Source: Reticulascus tulasneorum
Taxonomy: Eukaryota > Ascomycota > Sordariomycetes > Glomerellales > Reticulascaceae
Direction: 5' to 3'
Assembly: GCA_001557505.1 (NCBI GenBank)
Contig: LSAX01000003.1
Location: 4,464,001 to 4,528,000, forward strand
Length of the DNA stretch: 64,000 nt
Part shown: positions 1 to 14,300 of the stretch, one piece after another
How the letters are laid out: each line of letters opens with the position of its first letter
Numbering within the stretch: the first letter of the stretch is position 1
Position numbers and translations under genes: made by a program
The notes under the pieces: model-generated
Told to the model about the DNA's origin: nothing
Databases searched by the model: none
What the model saw: the letters and a program-made list of their open reading frames with translations, nothing else

Positions 1-1450
1 CTACGAAAGTTAGTATATAACCGTTTAAAGATGTAAATAAAAATATATAACACGAAGAATATTAATGAAAATTAATTTTAGAATATGATTAGCGGTCTTA
101 AGTAATAGATTTATCATTTTATCTTAATAATTAATAATAAAAACGATATCTGATAAGTTAACGTTTATAACCGTGGGAGCTATTAAGAAACTAATTAAAA
201 ATAAGGCCGTGGAAGACGATTTAGCGGCTAACTAACTGACCTAACTAGCTTTAGCTTATATATAGATAATATTAATATTAAGTATAATATATTTAAATAT
301 AGCTATATCTAATAATAGGTAGATATATAAGTTATTATTATCTAGATTATAATTTTAGTAGGTTATATAAGATTATATAAGTTAGTATAAGATAATATAA
401 TAACGATTAAGTATTTAGGAATTATTAATAAACTAATATACGGCCATATAGGAAATCGAGCAGACTTATAAAATCATAAATAACATTTATCTTAATATAA
501 ACTTTATATTATGAATGGCTATTTATGGTTATTAAGGAGAAATATTAGTAAAAGATTAAGAAAGACTATATAAGACTGTATATATATATCTAAGATATAA
601 TATTTATTTATTAAGCTTAGGTTTTCTATAAATAGCTAGACTATAAAGGTTTTATATAAATATAAGGTAGATATATTAAAGATAATAAGGAAATAATATA
701 ATATTATTATTAAAATAAAGATCTAACGTTTAAGATATTATAAGATTACGTAAGACTATATAAGATTTTTTAAAGATAAGATAATTATAATAGATTAATA
801 TTAATAATTAATAAATATAAAGTTATATAAAGGTATATTTATAAAATAATAAATAATAATAGATATTTTTAAGACGAGGATTTTTAAGAGAAATTGGTCA
901 TATATATATAAAATTTAAGATTATATATAACCATTTATAAAATGCTAGATTAAGAAACTATATATAAAGAAGAAGTTAGCTAATGGTAATTACCGTTAAA
1001 TATAAGAAGACATAAAAAGTTAATAAAAGAAGTAGGCGCCGCTAAGCGGCCTAAAAGAGAAATAGCAAATAAAGACGATAAAAGGAAGAGGAAAATAAGC
1101 TTTTATATTAACATATAAGATTATATAAAGACGAAAAAGACCATCTTTAAAACGACTAGCTTATAAAGGCGATCGACCAATAAGATAAGATAGGTCTAAA
1201 TATTTATATAAACCTATATAAGATAACGTATATAATAATATTTATCTTATCTTAAATAAAGAAAAATAGAGAATAACATATAAAGTAAATTATGGAGATT
1301 AAGATTATTAACTAAATAAAGGTTTTTTATCTTATACGTTTATAAGTGATTATATAAAGCTGTATAAGGTTTTCCTCTGTTTATTAAATATAGACTTCTT
1401 ATATAATTATATAAATAAGTTATAGATAGAGAAATAATAATAATAATAAA
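1..1450 (+). mobile_element. LINE copy L1, 3' end only (cut by the window edge)
   Basis: This stretch aligns directly with 62700-64000 and, inverted, with about 34700-36150, so three copies of one repeat are present. It ends in an (AAT)n tail at 1433-1450, the kind of simple 3' tail left by target-primed reverse transcription of non-LTR retrotransposons. The coding part of the family (endonuclease and reverse transcriptase) lies upstream and is outside the window. Bases are shifted from CA/TG to TA, but many CG dinucleotides remain, as in the other two copies. No open frame survives. The family assignment comes from copies L2 and L3. Confidence 0.8.
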
Positions 1451-1469
1451 AAAAAAGATTTTTTTATTT

Positions 1470-1678
1470 TATATAATTTATAAACTTTATAAATAGTTTA
1501 TAAGCTTAATTAAAATTAAAATCATTTTCTTTTATAATAACTTTATAAATAAGTTTTATAATTATCTTTTATTTTAATAATTTTATATTTATATAATTAA
1601 TATAAGATTAATTAAGCTTAATTAAGTTAAATTATAATTAAAATTAAAATTTTATATTTTTAAGTTTTTAATTTATTA
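1470..1678 (-). repeat. LTR of element A (3' LTR in element sense)
   Basis: It matches 6950-7239 in the same orientation through two shared blocks: TATAATTTATAAACTTTATAAA at the left (18 of these bases are invariant) and the run ending TTTTTAAGTTTTTA at the right. It is about 80 bases shorter than its partner because a middle segment is missing. Its outer border against the poly-A/T tract at 1450-1469 is approximate. Confidence 0.65.
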
Positions 1679-4079
1679 TAATATTTTCTTTTTACCTTAT
1701 TAATAATCTATTATAATATAAAATAGTTTATTATAAATATTTATAAATTTATATATTATTTTAATTCTTTTTATTATAATTATATTTTATAATTTTATTA
1801 TTAATTTTTAAATAAAGATAATATAATTTATTTATTTAATTTAGATTTATCATTATAACTTTTAACTTATCTTCTTAATTTAAGTTTATAAGATATTTTT
1901 AATTTTTTATTTAAGTTTATTATTAATTAGTATTTTTAATAATTAAATATTATCTTATTATTATAATAATAATAAGTTTATTATTATTTTATATAATAGA
2001 TTAATATAAAAGATAAAATAAACTTTTATTAAAATATTTAGTTTATAAAAATATAAACTAATAACTTTTTTAATTATATATTTTATTTATAACTAATCTA
2101 ACTTCTTAGATGGTTTTATCATCTTAATATTTTTTAATTATAATTATATTTTATCTTTAATTTATAATTAATTAAAGTTATTATAATATTTATTAATTAT
2201 TTATTTTTATTATTATTAAGATATAATTATTATGGTTTATATTTATTTTATAATGTTTTTTAATTTTATTATGAATTTTTATTTTATAAGTATTTTTATA
2301 ATTTTTTTTATTTTTTTTTTAATTTATCTAACTTTAAAAGATTAATATAATAATTATAAATTATGATAAATAAGTTTAATCTTATAAATATTATATTTTT
2401 ATTATTAATTATTATTATATAACTTAATAATAACTTTAATTAGTCTTTTTATATTTATATAATATAAACTTATAAATAAAATTAAATTTTTTAATTTTTT
2501 TTATAACTTTATTTATTTAAAGATAATAGGTTATTAATAATTGTTAATATATATAAAATAATTTATATTTTTTTTTTTAAAAAATATTTATTTATTAAAT
2601 TTCTTTATTATTTATAATAATTTTTAAAATATTATAATATTTAAAAATTATAAAGATTAATCTTTTTATTATATCTTTTATTATAATAAACGTTATTATA
2701 TTTAAAATAATATTTCTTATTAATTTATATATTATTATTATTATATTAATAACTTAATCAAAGTTATTAAATAAAAACCTTATTATAAAATTAATAAATA
2801 ATTCTCTTTAAAACCTTTCTAAGATTAATAAAAGTTTAAAAAAGCTTTTCTTTTTTTCTTTTTATATATATATATTTTATTATATATATTAAAACTTTTA
2901 AAAAATTATTATATATTTTATAATAACCTTAACTAGAAAAACTTTTAACTAATTAAGGTTATAATATTATTTTTTCTAAAATAATTAGATAAATAAAAGT
3001 TATAAATATATTAAATAATCTTTATATATAAAAGTTTATATTTTAATATCTAAATCTTATTTTTAAGTTGAAATAATCTTTAATTATTAATTTTATATTT
3101 TATAATTATGATTTTAAACATTAGTTTTAATAGAAAGCTTTTTTTTATTTTAATATTATTATTCTTATTTTTTAATAATATTTATCTTATAAAGATAATT
3201 TTTAAAGTTATTATAGACTTTTATTTAAAAATAATATAGATTTAATTATTTTATTATTATTTAACATAATAAATTTTATATTAATTAATATTTTAAATTT
3301 AATTAAGGTTTTTTTTCGTTTTATTTGTTTATCTTAGTTTATTAATATATCTTAATCTTATTTAGATAAAACGTCTAAGTGTTTTATTTTCTTATTAAGT
3401 TTAAATTATATTTTTAACCTAAGATATCTTATTAAGATAAAGGTTTAATATATTTATTATTTTAATAATTTCTAAGATTTTATAAAATATTTTAAGCTTT
3501 TATAATTAGTTAGAATAATAAATCTTTTTATTAATCTTAATTTTATCTTTTATTTTATTAAGTATTTTATAATAATTAATAACTTTTTATTATAGATTTA
3601 ATAGTTATTTGTAATAAATATAATTTTTTTAAGAAATATATATAAAAATATAATAATTTTTATTTATCATATTAAGATAAAATCTTTCTTAATATATATC
3701 TTAATAAGTTAATTTTAAATATTATTTCTTAATTAAGGTTAAAATAAGCTAAGATAAATATTAAGATAAATTTTTCTTTTAAGATTTTAAATATTTTTTA
3801 TTAAGTCTAATCTTATTTAAAAAGAACATCTTTCTTTATAAATTTTATTAAAAAGGTTATAATAATAATAAAGTCTTTAATAAATATATAATAAAACTTA
3901 ATAAAACTAACAAATCCTTATATATTTTTAATTATTATAAAAGCTTTTTATTATTTAATTATTTTAACCTTTATAAAGTTAACTTTTATTTTTTCTTTTA
4001 TTTTTATAATAAACCTAAGATATTTTATATTTTTAATTTTAAATTTATATTTTTTAATATTAAGTTATAAATTTATTTT

Positions 4080-4400
4080 TAATAATATTTTTAATATTAT
4101 CTTTGTTTTTTATTAATAATCTTTTAAAGTTTTTAATAAATAGATTAAGATATTATTAATATAAGTAAAATAAAAATTATCTAAGTATTTTTTTAAAGTT
4201 TAATTAATATATCTTTAAAATATAGATAATATTCTAATTAATCTAAATAAAATAACTTATTATTTATATAGCTTATAATTTATATCTTATATAGAAAGCC
4301 GTTTTCTATTTTTATCTTTTAATAATCTTAATCTTATAAAATATATAGATTATATTTAATTTTATAAATTATTTAGCTTTTATTATAAATATTAATATCT
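4080..4400 (-). pseudogene. Reverse transcriptase remnant of element A
   Basis: On the minus strand, codons at 4140-4163 read Y-I-N-N-I-L-I-Y, the catalytic YxDD box of Gypsy reverse transcriptase with both Asp codons (GAT) turned into AAT. Just upstream in the sense direction the frame reads L-K-K-Y-L-D-N-F, as in family members. Further upstream (about 4262-4320) the segment W/*-K-T-A-F-Y-I-R-Y is recognisable, the usual EWKTAF-RTRYG block with TGG now TAG. Numerous stops make it non-functional. Integrase and RNase H must lie at lower coordinates (about 1700-3900), but I could not read them with confidence. Gag would lie between here and 6950. Confidence 0.65.
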
Positions 4401-5110
4401 TTTTAATTAAAAATAAAAAGTATTTATCTTTTTTTATAATCTTATTAAAAACTTAATAATCTATATAAAAATATATATTAATTTTAAATTTTTTAATAAA
4501 TAATATTAAGATAAAAGTTAGAAAATTATTAACTTATATAAAAGTTTTATTTAGTAAGTTTGTTAATATCTTTTATAAGATTAACAACTTATCTTTAGAT
4601 ATATTATAAAAAGGTTTTTATAATAAGATTTATTTTTAATTATATTGATTAAGCTTTATAAAGATTTTATAATTTATTTTAAAATAATAAGATAATAGTT
4701 TACTTATTTTTATTAGGTTAAACATTTTGATAAGGTTATAATATTATATTAAGAATTAAGATTTTATATTAATTATTTCTTTTTTTCTTAATAATTTAGA
4801 GAAAACTTTCTTAATATTATTTAGGTTTACTTTATAAAGTTTAATTATTTTATCTTTCTAAGATTTTTTTATATAAGTTATAAAGACTTTTCTTATAATC
4901 TTAACTAATTTATTTATTAAGAAAGTTTTTTTCTTTTTTCGATGTTATTTATAAATAATTATATTTATTATTTATATTTCTAAACATTTTTCTTAATAAT
5001 ATTTAATAATATCTTAATATTTTATTTATATTTATCTTAATATAATAAGATAAGTCTAATTAAAGATAATATAGAAAAATATTTAATATTATTTATATTT
5101 TTCTATATTA

Positions 5111-5130
5111 ATATATATATATATATATAT
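5111..5130. repeat. (AT)10 microsatellite
   Basis: An uninterrupted run of AT dinucleotides inside element A. It is probably a by-product of RIP plus slippage and has no visible function. Confidence 0.8.
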
Positions 5131-6949
5131 AATAACTTTAATTTTCTATTTAATATTATTAATTACTCTTTTAAAGGTTTTTAAAAATATCTTTATTTAA
5201 AATAATTTTATATATTAAATAAGTTTCTTATTAATTATAATATAATATAAAGTTTTTAAGTTAATTAAAATATTAATAAACTTAGTTTTATTAATATATA
5301 TATTAATTAATATAAGGTTTATATTTATTTTATTTTTTTAATATTCTTATTTTTTCTATATTTACTTTTATATATAACTTTATATAAAAACTATTTTTTT
5401 AATAAGTTATTTTTTAATATATTTGTTAATAAGTTTTCTTTTTTGTTTATAAACTAATCAAAGCTAATATACTTTTTCTTTTTCTTTTCTAAATTAATTT
5501 AGGTTATAAAATAAATCGTTAATCTTTTTTTATATTATTATATTATATAGTTATTTTTATTATAATGGTAATAAAGCTTATTTTTTTATTGTTTTTTTTA
5601 TTAACTTATTTAGCTTGATTAACTTAAAGATCTTTAAGATTAATAATTATATAAAATTTTTATTTATTATTTATTTTAATCTTAAAGATTTTAATAAAAA
5701 TTATTTTTTAGTTTATTATATTAAGAAAAAGTTCTTTTTTACTTTTTTTCTTATAGGTTTAAATAACCTTAAAATAGTTATTTATTTATAATAATTTTAA
5801 CATATATTTTTTATAATTTATAAAAATATTTTATTTAATTAAGATTAATTATAGATTTTAAACTAAAGTTTTTTTAAAAAAAGTAATCTTAATTTTTTTA
5901 GTTTAAAATAATCTTCTTACTTTTATTAACATTTTTTTAAAATAAAGTAAAAAAGTTAAAAATGATATCTTTTTTTATTTTATAATATATAGACAATTTA
6001 ATATTTATTATTTATTATTTAAGTTTATATAACTTTAATCTAAATATATAAAAAATTATTAAAAATAACTTAATTAATCTAAGTTTTTAATTAGAAATAA
6101 GTTAGATATATCTATATTATTATTCTTTTTAGTTTTAAATATATATAAATAAATTAATTTGTTAAAAGTTTAATATTTTTATAATTTATTTATATTTTAA
6201 TTATTATTTTTATTTTTATATTTTATAAAATTTCTTTTTTTTATAAACTTAAAAAGGTTTAATAAGATAATTTTAAATCATTAAAAACTCTCTAATTAAA
6301 TATTCTTTATTATTATAAAAAGCATAATATTTTTATAATTTGTTATAATTATTAATAAAAAAATAATTATTTTTATTATTATTTAAATAATTATAATTAA
6401 TTAAGTTATTATAATATATATAACTTAATTAAAGCTAATCTAATATCTATTTTTATATTTATCTATAATCTTTTTATATAAAACTTTTATATCTTTTTTT
6501 TAATGATTATTTAATAATAATATAATTATATATAAAGACTTATTTTTTAAGGTTTTATTTTTATATATAAAATATGATTTTTTAACTTTTTAAAGCTTAA
6601 TTTTATATAATTTAAACCTTAATTGTCTAAATGTAAAATGTAAAACTTTTTATAATTTAATATTTATTATTAAGGTTTATTTTTAAGTTTAAAGATTTTT
6701 TTATATAAATAAATATCTTTTTTATATACTTAATCTATTATTAATTAAGGCTTTTTATTAAGTTTAAAAACTTTTTTATTAAGATGTTTTTATTTTCTTT
6801 ATATACTTAATCTATAATTAATTAAAGGTTTATTTTTAATATAAAAAGATATTTAAATATATAAAAAAGTTAATTAAAAGTATATTATAACTTAGTTATA
6901 ATTTAGAACTATCTATTTAAATATAAAAAAAAAAAAACTTTTTTCTATT

Positions 6950-7239
6950 TATATAATTTATAAACTTTATAAATAGTTTATAAGCTTAATTAAGGTTAAA
7001 TATATTTTTTAATTTATATTATTAAGTTTTTTAATTTTATTATATATAAAATACTCTTTTATGTTTTTAAAGTTATCTTTTTATATAATAGTTTTTTAAA
7101 TAAGTTTTATAATTATCTTTTATCTTAATAACTTTATGTTTATATAATTAATATAAGATTAACCAAGCTTAATCAAGTTTGATTAAGGTAAGTTATAATT
7201 AAAATTATAATTTTATATTTTTAAGTTTTTAGCTTATCA
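6950..7239 (-). repeat. LTR of element A (5' LTR in element sense)
   Basis: Partner of 1470-1678, with about 290 bases retained. It keeps more CG/CA-derived bases near its right end (for example AACCAAGCTTAATCAAG) than the left copy. The right border is set by the point where similarity to the partner stops and similarity to the gag fragment of the 613-bp-LTR family begins. Confidence 0.65.
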
Positions 7240-7690
7240 TATTTAATATCTATTATATTAACTTTGGAAAATAATATAATAATTAAGAAAAAATATATTA
7301 ATAAAATATTATTTATAAATATTATAACAATTTAATAAAACTTAATATATTTTTAGAAAAAGAAATTATATTAAGACTTTATTAACTATATTTATAAAAT
7401 AAAAAATAATTATAAAGATCTTAAAAGTAATAAATATTATAAATAATATTAATATATTAACTTTAAATAACTTTTAAAGTTAGTTTATAATATTATAATA
7501 TTACTTAATATATATTTTTTTATATTAATAAATAATTAACAAATAATAATAAATAAACCTTAAAGATTGTTAAAGATTAAATTTTAATTAAATAAATAAT
7601 ATTAAGCTTTTAAATATTATTAAATAATTTTATTAATTATTTTAAATTATTCTTAGATAATAATAATAATAACTTAGATTTTAAGATAAA
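7240..7690 (+). pseudogene. Gypsy gag fragment (relic copy G0, left part)
   Basis: This segment is a direct repeat of G1's gag region: 7240-7430 matches about 9050-9230 and 7431-7690 matches about 9611-9875, so G0 has an internal deletion of about 380 bases. It is more degraded than the corresponding G1 sequence. Element G1 starts right after it, and the relic resumes at 30354 on the other side of G1. It is therefore the target into which G1 inserted. No open frame survives. Confidence 0.8.
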
Positions 7691-7695
7691 CATCT
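7691..7695 (+). repeat. Target site duplication of G1, left (CATCT)
   Basis: The five bases CATCT stand immediately before the first base of the 5' LTR. The same five stand immediately after the 3' LTR at 30354-30358. A 5-bp duplication is the norm for Ty3/Gypsy integrases. Confidence 0.85.
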
Positions 7696-8308
7696 TATCA
7701 CGGCCATAATATATAACCCCTCTAGTAGGTAATCATAGACGGTAGAACACGCTTACGTGATAATACCTAAGATTAGAGATATATATATCATACCAAATAT
7801 TACTAAATAAATATATAATATAACGTTTAACTTATTTATAATAAGGACAAAACGTTAATATATAAAGATTACCTACGGACCTTCGCTAACGACGTTATGT
7901 TACCAGCGAAAGGACGATAATGGCTAAAGACTATTAGAAGAATAAGACCTATAAATAAATATATAATAAGATAGATTATTTATTTATAAAAGGATCATAG
8001 TAATCCTAAGATTATAGTAATCTAAGACGTTATAATAATCTAAAGATTTCATATTTCTATATAAGAATAGTCTTTTCTATAGTTAGATAGTTCTTAATTA
8101 TATTTTAATAATCAATCTAAGTTTTTAACTTTACTAAGCTTTAAACCTCGATTATTAATTTTATATAATATATTTTATAATATTAAGTTTAGATTAAAGC
8201 TTTTTTTATAATATTATTTACTAATATTATTTAACTTACTTAATAATATAAACCTTAACAATTATTATTAAAATTAATATTATAACTAACCTTAATATAA
8301 TCATAATA
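7696..8308 (+). repeat. 5' LTR of G1 (613 bp)
   Basis: It begins TATCACGGCC, that is TGTCACGGCC after RIP, and ends TCATAATA, that is CATAACA after RIP, giving the canonical TG...CA ends. Aligned copies are 29741-30353 (same strand), and 45755-46367, 53120-53732 and 56466-57073 (opposite strand). A truncated copy lies at 41718-42223. Confidence 0.92.
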
Positions 8309-8344
8309 TTTTAATTATTCTTATTTAGTAAGTTACCTGTTATT

Positions 8345-10000
8345 ACGAATAATATTTTTACCTCTAAACAAATATAATATTAAACACCTCTAAAAGAAAA
8401 GTTAGTTTAGAATATCTCGTAATAATATTTTAAAAGTTTAAGAAAGAAAACGAAGTCTTTTATATGTAGATCGGTAAAGATAAAATAAAGATCTTTTTAT
8501 TATAGAAGTTCTTAAGATAGTCTGAAAAGTTTTAAACTTTTATAACCTAACTCTAACTTTATTAGGACATATATTAATATAAGTTCAGATTCCTAAAAGA
8601 TCAAGTTAAGATAACTATATTATTTTTAATAGAAGACATTATAATCTAGTTTGAACTTTATTTTTAAAAATACCTTGAGAAAAAAGATAAAGCTAAGATA
8701 AAAATTATAAAAATATTCTCTATATTTATAAGATTTAAAAAAATACTATATAAAACGTTTAGTAGCCTAGATAAAGAAAAGGTAAATAAGAAATAGTTAA
8801 TATGTTTAACCTAGAAGAGGTTAGTGGCTAATTACGTCTTAATATTTTGATAAATAATTTCTAAAATCAGTTAGAAAGAACTTATGTTTATAATATAGTT
8901 TTATAATAGACTTAAAGATATAGTTAAAGATAATCTAATCAGAGAGGATTAACCTAAATATCTAACTAAGTATATCAAAATAATAATATATATTAATAAC
9001 TGTTAATATAAACGATAAATAGAGAAACGATATATTATAATACTTAATACTTACTATGTTAACTCTAGAAAATAATATAATAACCAGAAAAAAGTATATT
9101 AATAAAATACCACTTATAGATATTATAACAGCCTAATAGAACTTAATATATTCTAAAAGAAAAAGTTAATCTAAGACTTTATTAACTATGTCTATAAGAT
9201 AAAAGGTAATTAGAAAGACCTTAAAAATAATAAGTATTTTTTATATAAGTAAACCGGCTATATAGCTTAATAATACCTTAAAAAAACTAATTAAAGACTT
9301 ATTAACAAATGATAGATTAATATTCTAAGATATAATAAAGTTAGCTAATAAGTAATAGATATAACATAATACTTATTAATATACTAATCTAGATGTTATG
9401 ATGATGATTATCTTATATATAAATTAGATAAGGAAAACGTAAAATATTACTCTAGACCTTATATATAATATAACCTAAAGAAATATAAAATAGATATCTT
9501 AGACCTAATTAAAATACTTACCTTTAAAAGGTAAGATATTATATTTATAAAAGTTAAATAATTTATAATAATAAGGAAACTTAGGAATAATAATATAAAA
9601 TCTAATAATAGATATAAATATTATAAATAATATTAATATAATAACTTAAAATAACTTTTAAAGTTAGCTTATAAATATTATAATATTATTTAATATATAT
9701 TCTTCTATATTAATAAAAAATTAGCGAATGATAATAAATAGACCTCGGAGATTATAGAAGATTAAACCTTAATTAAATAAGTAATATTAAGCTTTTAGAC
9801 GTTATTAAACAACTTTATTAACCACTTCAAACCGTTTTTAGATAATAACGATAATAGCTTAGACTTAGAAACAAGCGCCTTAATATAAACTACTAAAAAA
9901 GAAACCAGAAAATTAATAATAACTAACGTTAAAAAAGAAGACTTATAATTAATAATTTAACATTAAGAACTTATTATAAAATAATATTTCGAAAAAATCA
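8345..10000 (+). pseudogene. gag of G1, broken
   Basis: The frame is riddled with TAA/TAG, but typical Gypsy gag text survives. At 8899-8949 the codons give F-Y-N-x-L-K-D-I-V-K-D-N-L-I-R-E-D, followed by a run matching the usual 'P-x-T/Y-L-x-x-Y-I' and 'Y-E-R' segments of fungal Gypsy gag. This protein would form the particle shell around the element RNA. A nucleocapsid zinc knuckle is expected near 9600-9680, where several TAT/TAC (former TGT/TGC) codons cluster, but it is too damaged to state residues. It lies between the 5' LTR and pol on the same strand. Confidence 0.7.
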
Positions 10001-10399
10001 AAGAAATAATATAAAAAATATAATAAGAAATCACACTTATTAACACCAAGCTAGCTATATAATAAAGAATAAAAGAAATCCTATTTATATTAATATATAA
10101 AAAAAAAAATCAACTAAATAGAAAGATATATAAGGTATAGATATTATTAACCAACCTAGAAAAGTTCTATATAATTAACAAAAAGAAAAAACCTTAATAA
10201 TAATAGAAAGAGAATATAGACGACCATAGATCTAATAACCACTTATATTATAATGATTAAATATTATAATAGAAATAATTAAATAATAGGTTAGATAAGT
10301 TGTTTATAAAGTTAATATCGAAGAAATATTAAAATTATTAGATAACGAAGATATTCTTAACGAAGATAAATTTCTCTTAAGATAAACTAGATTAAACCT

Positions 10400-13300
10400 T
10401 TTTATATATATCGTTAAAATACTTAACGAAAAACTAAAACTAATACCTAAAGGAATTTACAACGAAATAACCTTAATAAACATAAGCTAATACGATATAT
10501 AACTAAACTTTAACACCTAGACTAAAAATATTAAAATAATATTCAGAGACGATAAACGAATAATAAAAGATTACCTTTAATATAACGAAATCTACTAGGT
10601 AGATTACCTATAAGATAATTATATTATATATAGACTAGATAAAAGATAATATAGATAATACTTTTAACGTAGAAAGAGCTAACTAATTGATAAACCTTAC
10701 TTAACGACTAAACTACCTTATTAGGTCTTAATAGAAAGATATATAGAACTAAGATATATAATGTTTATATTATATCCTAACTTTTTAGTAAAATACTTAT
10801 TTAGAAAAATCAAGTAGAACGAATGTTATATTAAATATTATAAAGTATATTACGATGAAAAAGCGGAAAGATAATCCGCGAGAGAATAAATTATATACGA
10901 CCTAGTTTAAATAATAAGAACCATTATAATAATAATAACATAACAATAAAAATATAAGAAAAAAAACCTTAATATAATCTATAATAAAAATGTTAGTTAT
11001 ATATATATAAGAATCTTAATAAGGATAAAAGGTTAATTTATATAAATTATAATCGATAATAATATATAAAAGAATTATATTATTCTTATGTTAGTTAATA
11101 ATATGAAATTATCTTAGAAACTTAAGAAAAACCTATATAAATTAACTATTATAAAAAGAGAACCATTTATATACGATAAAGGCCATATTACCAAGGAAAC
11201 TATATAACTTATAATATTTAACTATAGTTAAAAATAAATAATCACCTTTAATATCATAGATATTAGAAAATATTAAGTAATTTTAGATATTACTTAGTTA
11301 AAAAAGAATAACCCTTAGATTAACTAGATTACCAAAATGATTTAATAAGCAAACAGCTTAACTTCTAAATAATTAAGACCTTTAATATTACGTAAGCTTA
11401 ACATAATACCTAAGATAAAGATGATAATATACTAAAAGTAGATATCTACTAGGTCGTTATATAAGATAGAACGCTAAACCATAGTTAACTAGTTAGAATA
11501 GATTCTATTCGAATATCGTAAATACGAGTAACTATTTAGCAAAAAACTTAATATAAAGTTATTAAAATATAGACTTTACGACCACGAAATTAAACTAAGA
11601 GAAAGTATATAACCGAAATTCTACACGATATACTTACTAAATCTTACATAGCGAAAGACGTTAGATATTTACCTTAACGAAAACTTAAAAAAAGGTTATA
11701 TTAAACCTTTAATATTGCCAATAAGATATCTTATCTTATTCGTATTAAAAAAAAACGGAAAATTATGATTATATATCAATTATAAATAATTAAATAAGAT
11801 CATAATTAAGAATTATTATTTATTATCTTTAATCTTAGAACTTAAAGACTTATTTTTTAAAGTTAAATATTTTATAATATTTAACTTTAAAAGAATATAT
11901 AACTTAATCTAGATAAAAAAAGTAAAAAATAGAAAATAACCTTTTAGACTAGAAGAGGATATTTTAAATACCTTATCATGCTTTTTAGACTTATTAATAT
12001 ATTAACTATATTTTAAACTATGATTAACTAAGTCTTAAGGGAATATCTTAACTAGTTTATAATAATTTACTTAGATAATATCTTAATCTTCTTTAAAATA
12101 TTAGATAAATATAAAAAGTATATATATTAAATATTTTAGAAACTTTAGAATGTTAAATTATTAATTAAACCTAAAAAGAATATATTTTATTCTAAATAAG
12201 TTAACTTCTTAGGTTATATAATTATATTAAGACAAATTAATATAAACAAAAAGAAAATCATAGTAATAACTAAATAACCTATATTATAGAATATATAAAA
12301 TATATAAAGTTTCTTAAGATTTGTAAATTTCTACTAAAGGTTTATTATATCTTATAACTAAAAGGTATTCTTATTAATAAAGCTAACTAAAAATAATAAA
12401 ACTTTTAAATAGATATTATAAATAGAAAAAGCTTTTTAAAATATAAAAAGGAAAATTATATAAAAACTAATCTTAACGATCTTAGACCTAAAAAAACCTT
12501 TTAAGGTTAAAATAGACGTTTCTAACTACACGTTAAGAAGATAACTTTTATAAAAAGATAATTATAGAATATTATACCTAATAACTTTCTTTTTAAAAAA
12601 ACTAAGTAGACTAAAACTTAACTACTAAATTCATAACAAAGAACTAATAAAAATCATCGAAATATTTAAAAAATAAAAATGTTACCTTTTAGGAACTAAG
12701 TATAAGGTTAAAATCTATATAAACTATAAAAACCTTATATACTTTATAATTAATAAAAACTTAAACAAATGGCAAATTTGATAATCAAAATTCCTTTAAG
12801 AATTTAACTTCAAAATTATATATAAAAAAAGATCTAAGAACGGCTAAGTAAATACGCTTAGCTAAAAGACTAATCACAAAGAAAACGTCTTTAAAGATAT
12901 AAATACTATCTTTAGACGAAACTTAAGCGGCGTTTTAATATTAAACAAGAAAAACCTTAACGTTATGTTAAAATGATAATTAACAAAAGAAACTTAAACT
13001 AATAAATAACTAATTAAAGAAATATATAAAACACCTGCTTATAGATATTAAAAAGTAAATAAAACTTATTAAAGACTTAAACAATATTATAACTATACTA
13101 AAACCAAAGATAAAGTCTAAATAATAATTAAGAATTACGTAACTTACATAAAAAACAAGACGTTATAATATAAACCATATAAAGAACTATAACCATTCTA
13201 AACAACTAATAAAACATAAAAATCAATATCTATAAACTTTATAGTCAAACTACTAAAGTCTAAAAAACCACTTACGAACGTGAAATACGACAACATATTA

Positions 13301-14300
13301 ATAATAATTAACCAACTTACTAAATATATATATTTTAAACTATATAAAAAAATAAATAACGTAGAAAAACTTATATATACCTTTATTAAGATTATCTTTA
13401 TATAATATAGATTATTTACAAAATTAATAATAGATAGAGATAAGCTCTTTACGTCTAAATTTTAATAATCTTTAATAAGATAATTAAGAACAAAATATAA
13501 ACTCTCTACAAGTTTCTACCTCTAAATAGATAGTTAAACAAAAAAGACGAACTAAACATTAGAACAATATTTACATTACTATATTAATTATAGATAAGAT
13601 AATTAAGTTAAATTATTATTATTAACATAATTCACTTATAATAATATAACCACGGAAACAACCAAGGTTTCCCTATTCTACGCTAATTACGGCTTCAAAT
13701 TAATAATTTATAAAGAACTAAGAGAAAGTTTTATAGTACCTAAAACAACTATCTACGTAGAAATATTATGATTATTATAATTATCTTTTCAGGAAGATCT
13801 AAAATTAATAATTATAAAGATATTAAAGTATGTTAATATTAAAAGGTTAAAAAGACTAACCTTTAAAAAAGGATATAACGTCTACCTTATACAACAGAAT
13901 ATTAAAACTACCAGATTAAACGATAAGTTAGACTATAAACTTATTAGACTATTTAAAATCAAAAAGAAAATTTCAAAAGTTAATTATAGATTAAAATTAC
14001 TTAACATTATAAAGATATACCTAATATTTCATATATTACTATTAAAACTAATATTAAATAATATAGAACCTTAAAATACTATTATAATTAACACTGATAA
14101 TTAAGATTATAAAATAAAATAAATTTTAGATTTATAATATAATAACAAAAATACTTTTAAATATCTTATCAAATAGAAGAACTATGAATATTTGGAAAAT
14201 ATATAAAAACTACCTAAGAATTTACAAAATTACTAAGATTTAATATAATAGTTTTATTTATAATACCTAGATCGGCTAAAAGACCTAGATCTATAAAACT
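10400..14300 (+). pseudogene. pol of G1 (PR-RT-RNase H-IN-chromodomain), broken
   Basis: Read through the RIP stops, the order is that of a chromovirus. A protease-RT linker with I-L-G/D-M/I-P/T-W/*-L-K-K-x-N-P lies near 11277-11320. RT covers about 11560-12420, with the RPYDH-like R-L-Y-D-H-E-I, then F-V-L-K-K-N-G-K-L at about 11740, and the catalytic Y-L-D-N-I-L-I-F near 12063-12090 (YLDD with the second Asp now Asn). RNase H is at about 12478-12870 and includes K-I-D-V-S-N-Y. Integrase is at about 13010-13700, with an HHCC-type zinc region and a core reading S-I-S-I-N-F-I-V-K-L. The GPY module is at about 13944-14075. The chromodomain is at about 14092-14262, where F-K-Y-L-I-K-*-K-N-Y (KWK with Trp as TAG) and L-I-x-x-F are clear. 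Chromodomains direct integration to heterochromatin, which fits the location. Confidence 0.9.

Larger units (their letters stand above)
1470..7239 (-). mobile_element. Ty3/Gypsy LTR retrotransposon A, heavily RIP-degraded
   Basis: Direct terminal repeats (1470-1678 and 6950-7239) enclose about 5.3 kb in which reverse-transcriptase signatures are readable on the minus strand. The right LTR ends in a TA/CA-type terminus. TATTT occurs both after the right LTR (7240-7244) and just before the left one (1465-1469), compatible with a 5-bp target duplication but weak evidence in such AT-rich DNA. Almost all CG as well as CA has been lost, making this one of the most degraded elements in the window. 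It sits between the tail of LINE L1 and a gag fragment of another Gypsy family. Confidence 0.75.

Noticed and set aside
8309..8330. tRNA primer binding site after the G1 5' LTR
   Set aside because: TTTTAATTATTC after the LTR does not resemble the usual TGG-starting site. RIP changes and AT content make any assignment guesswork.
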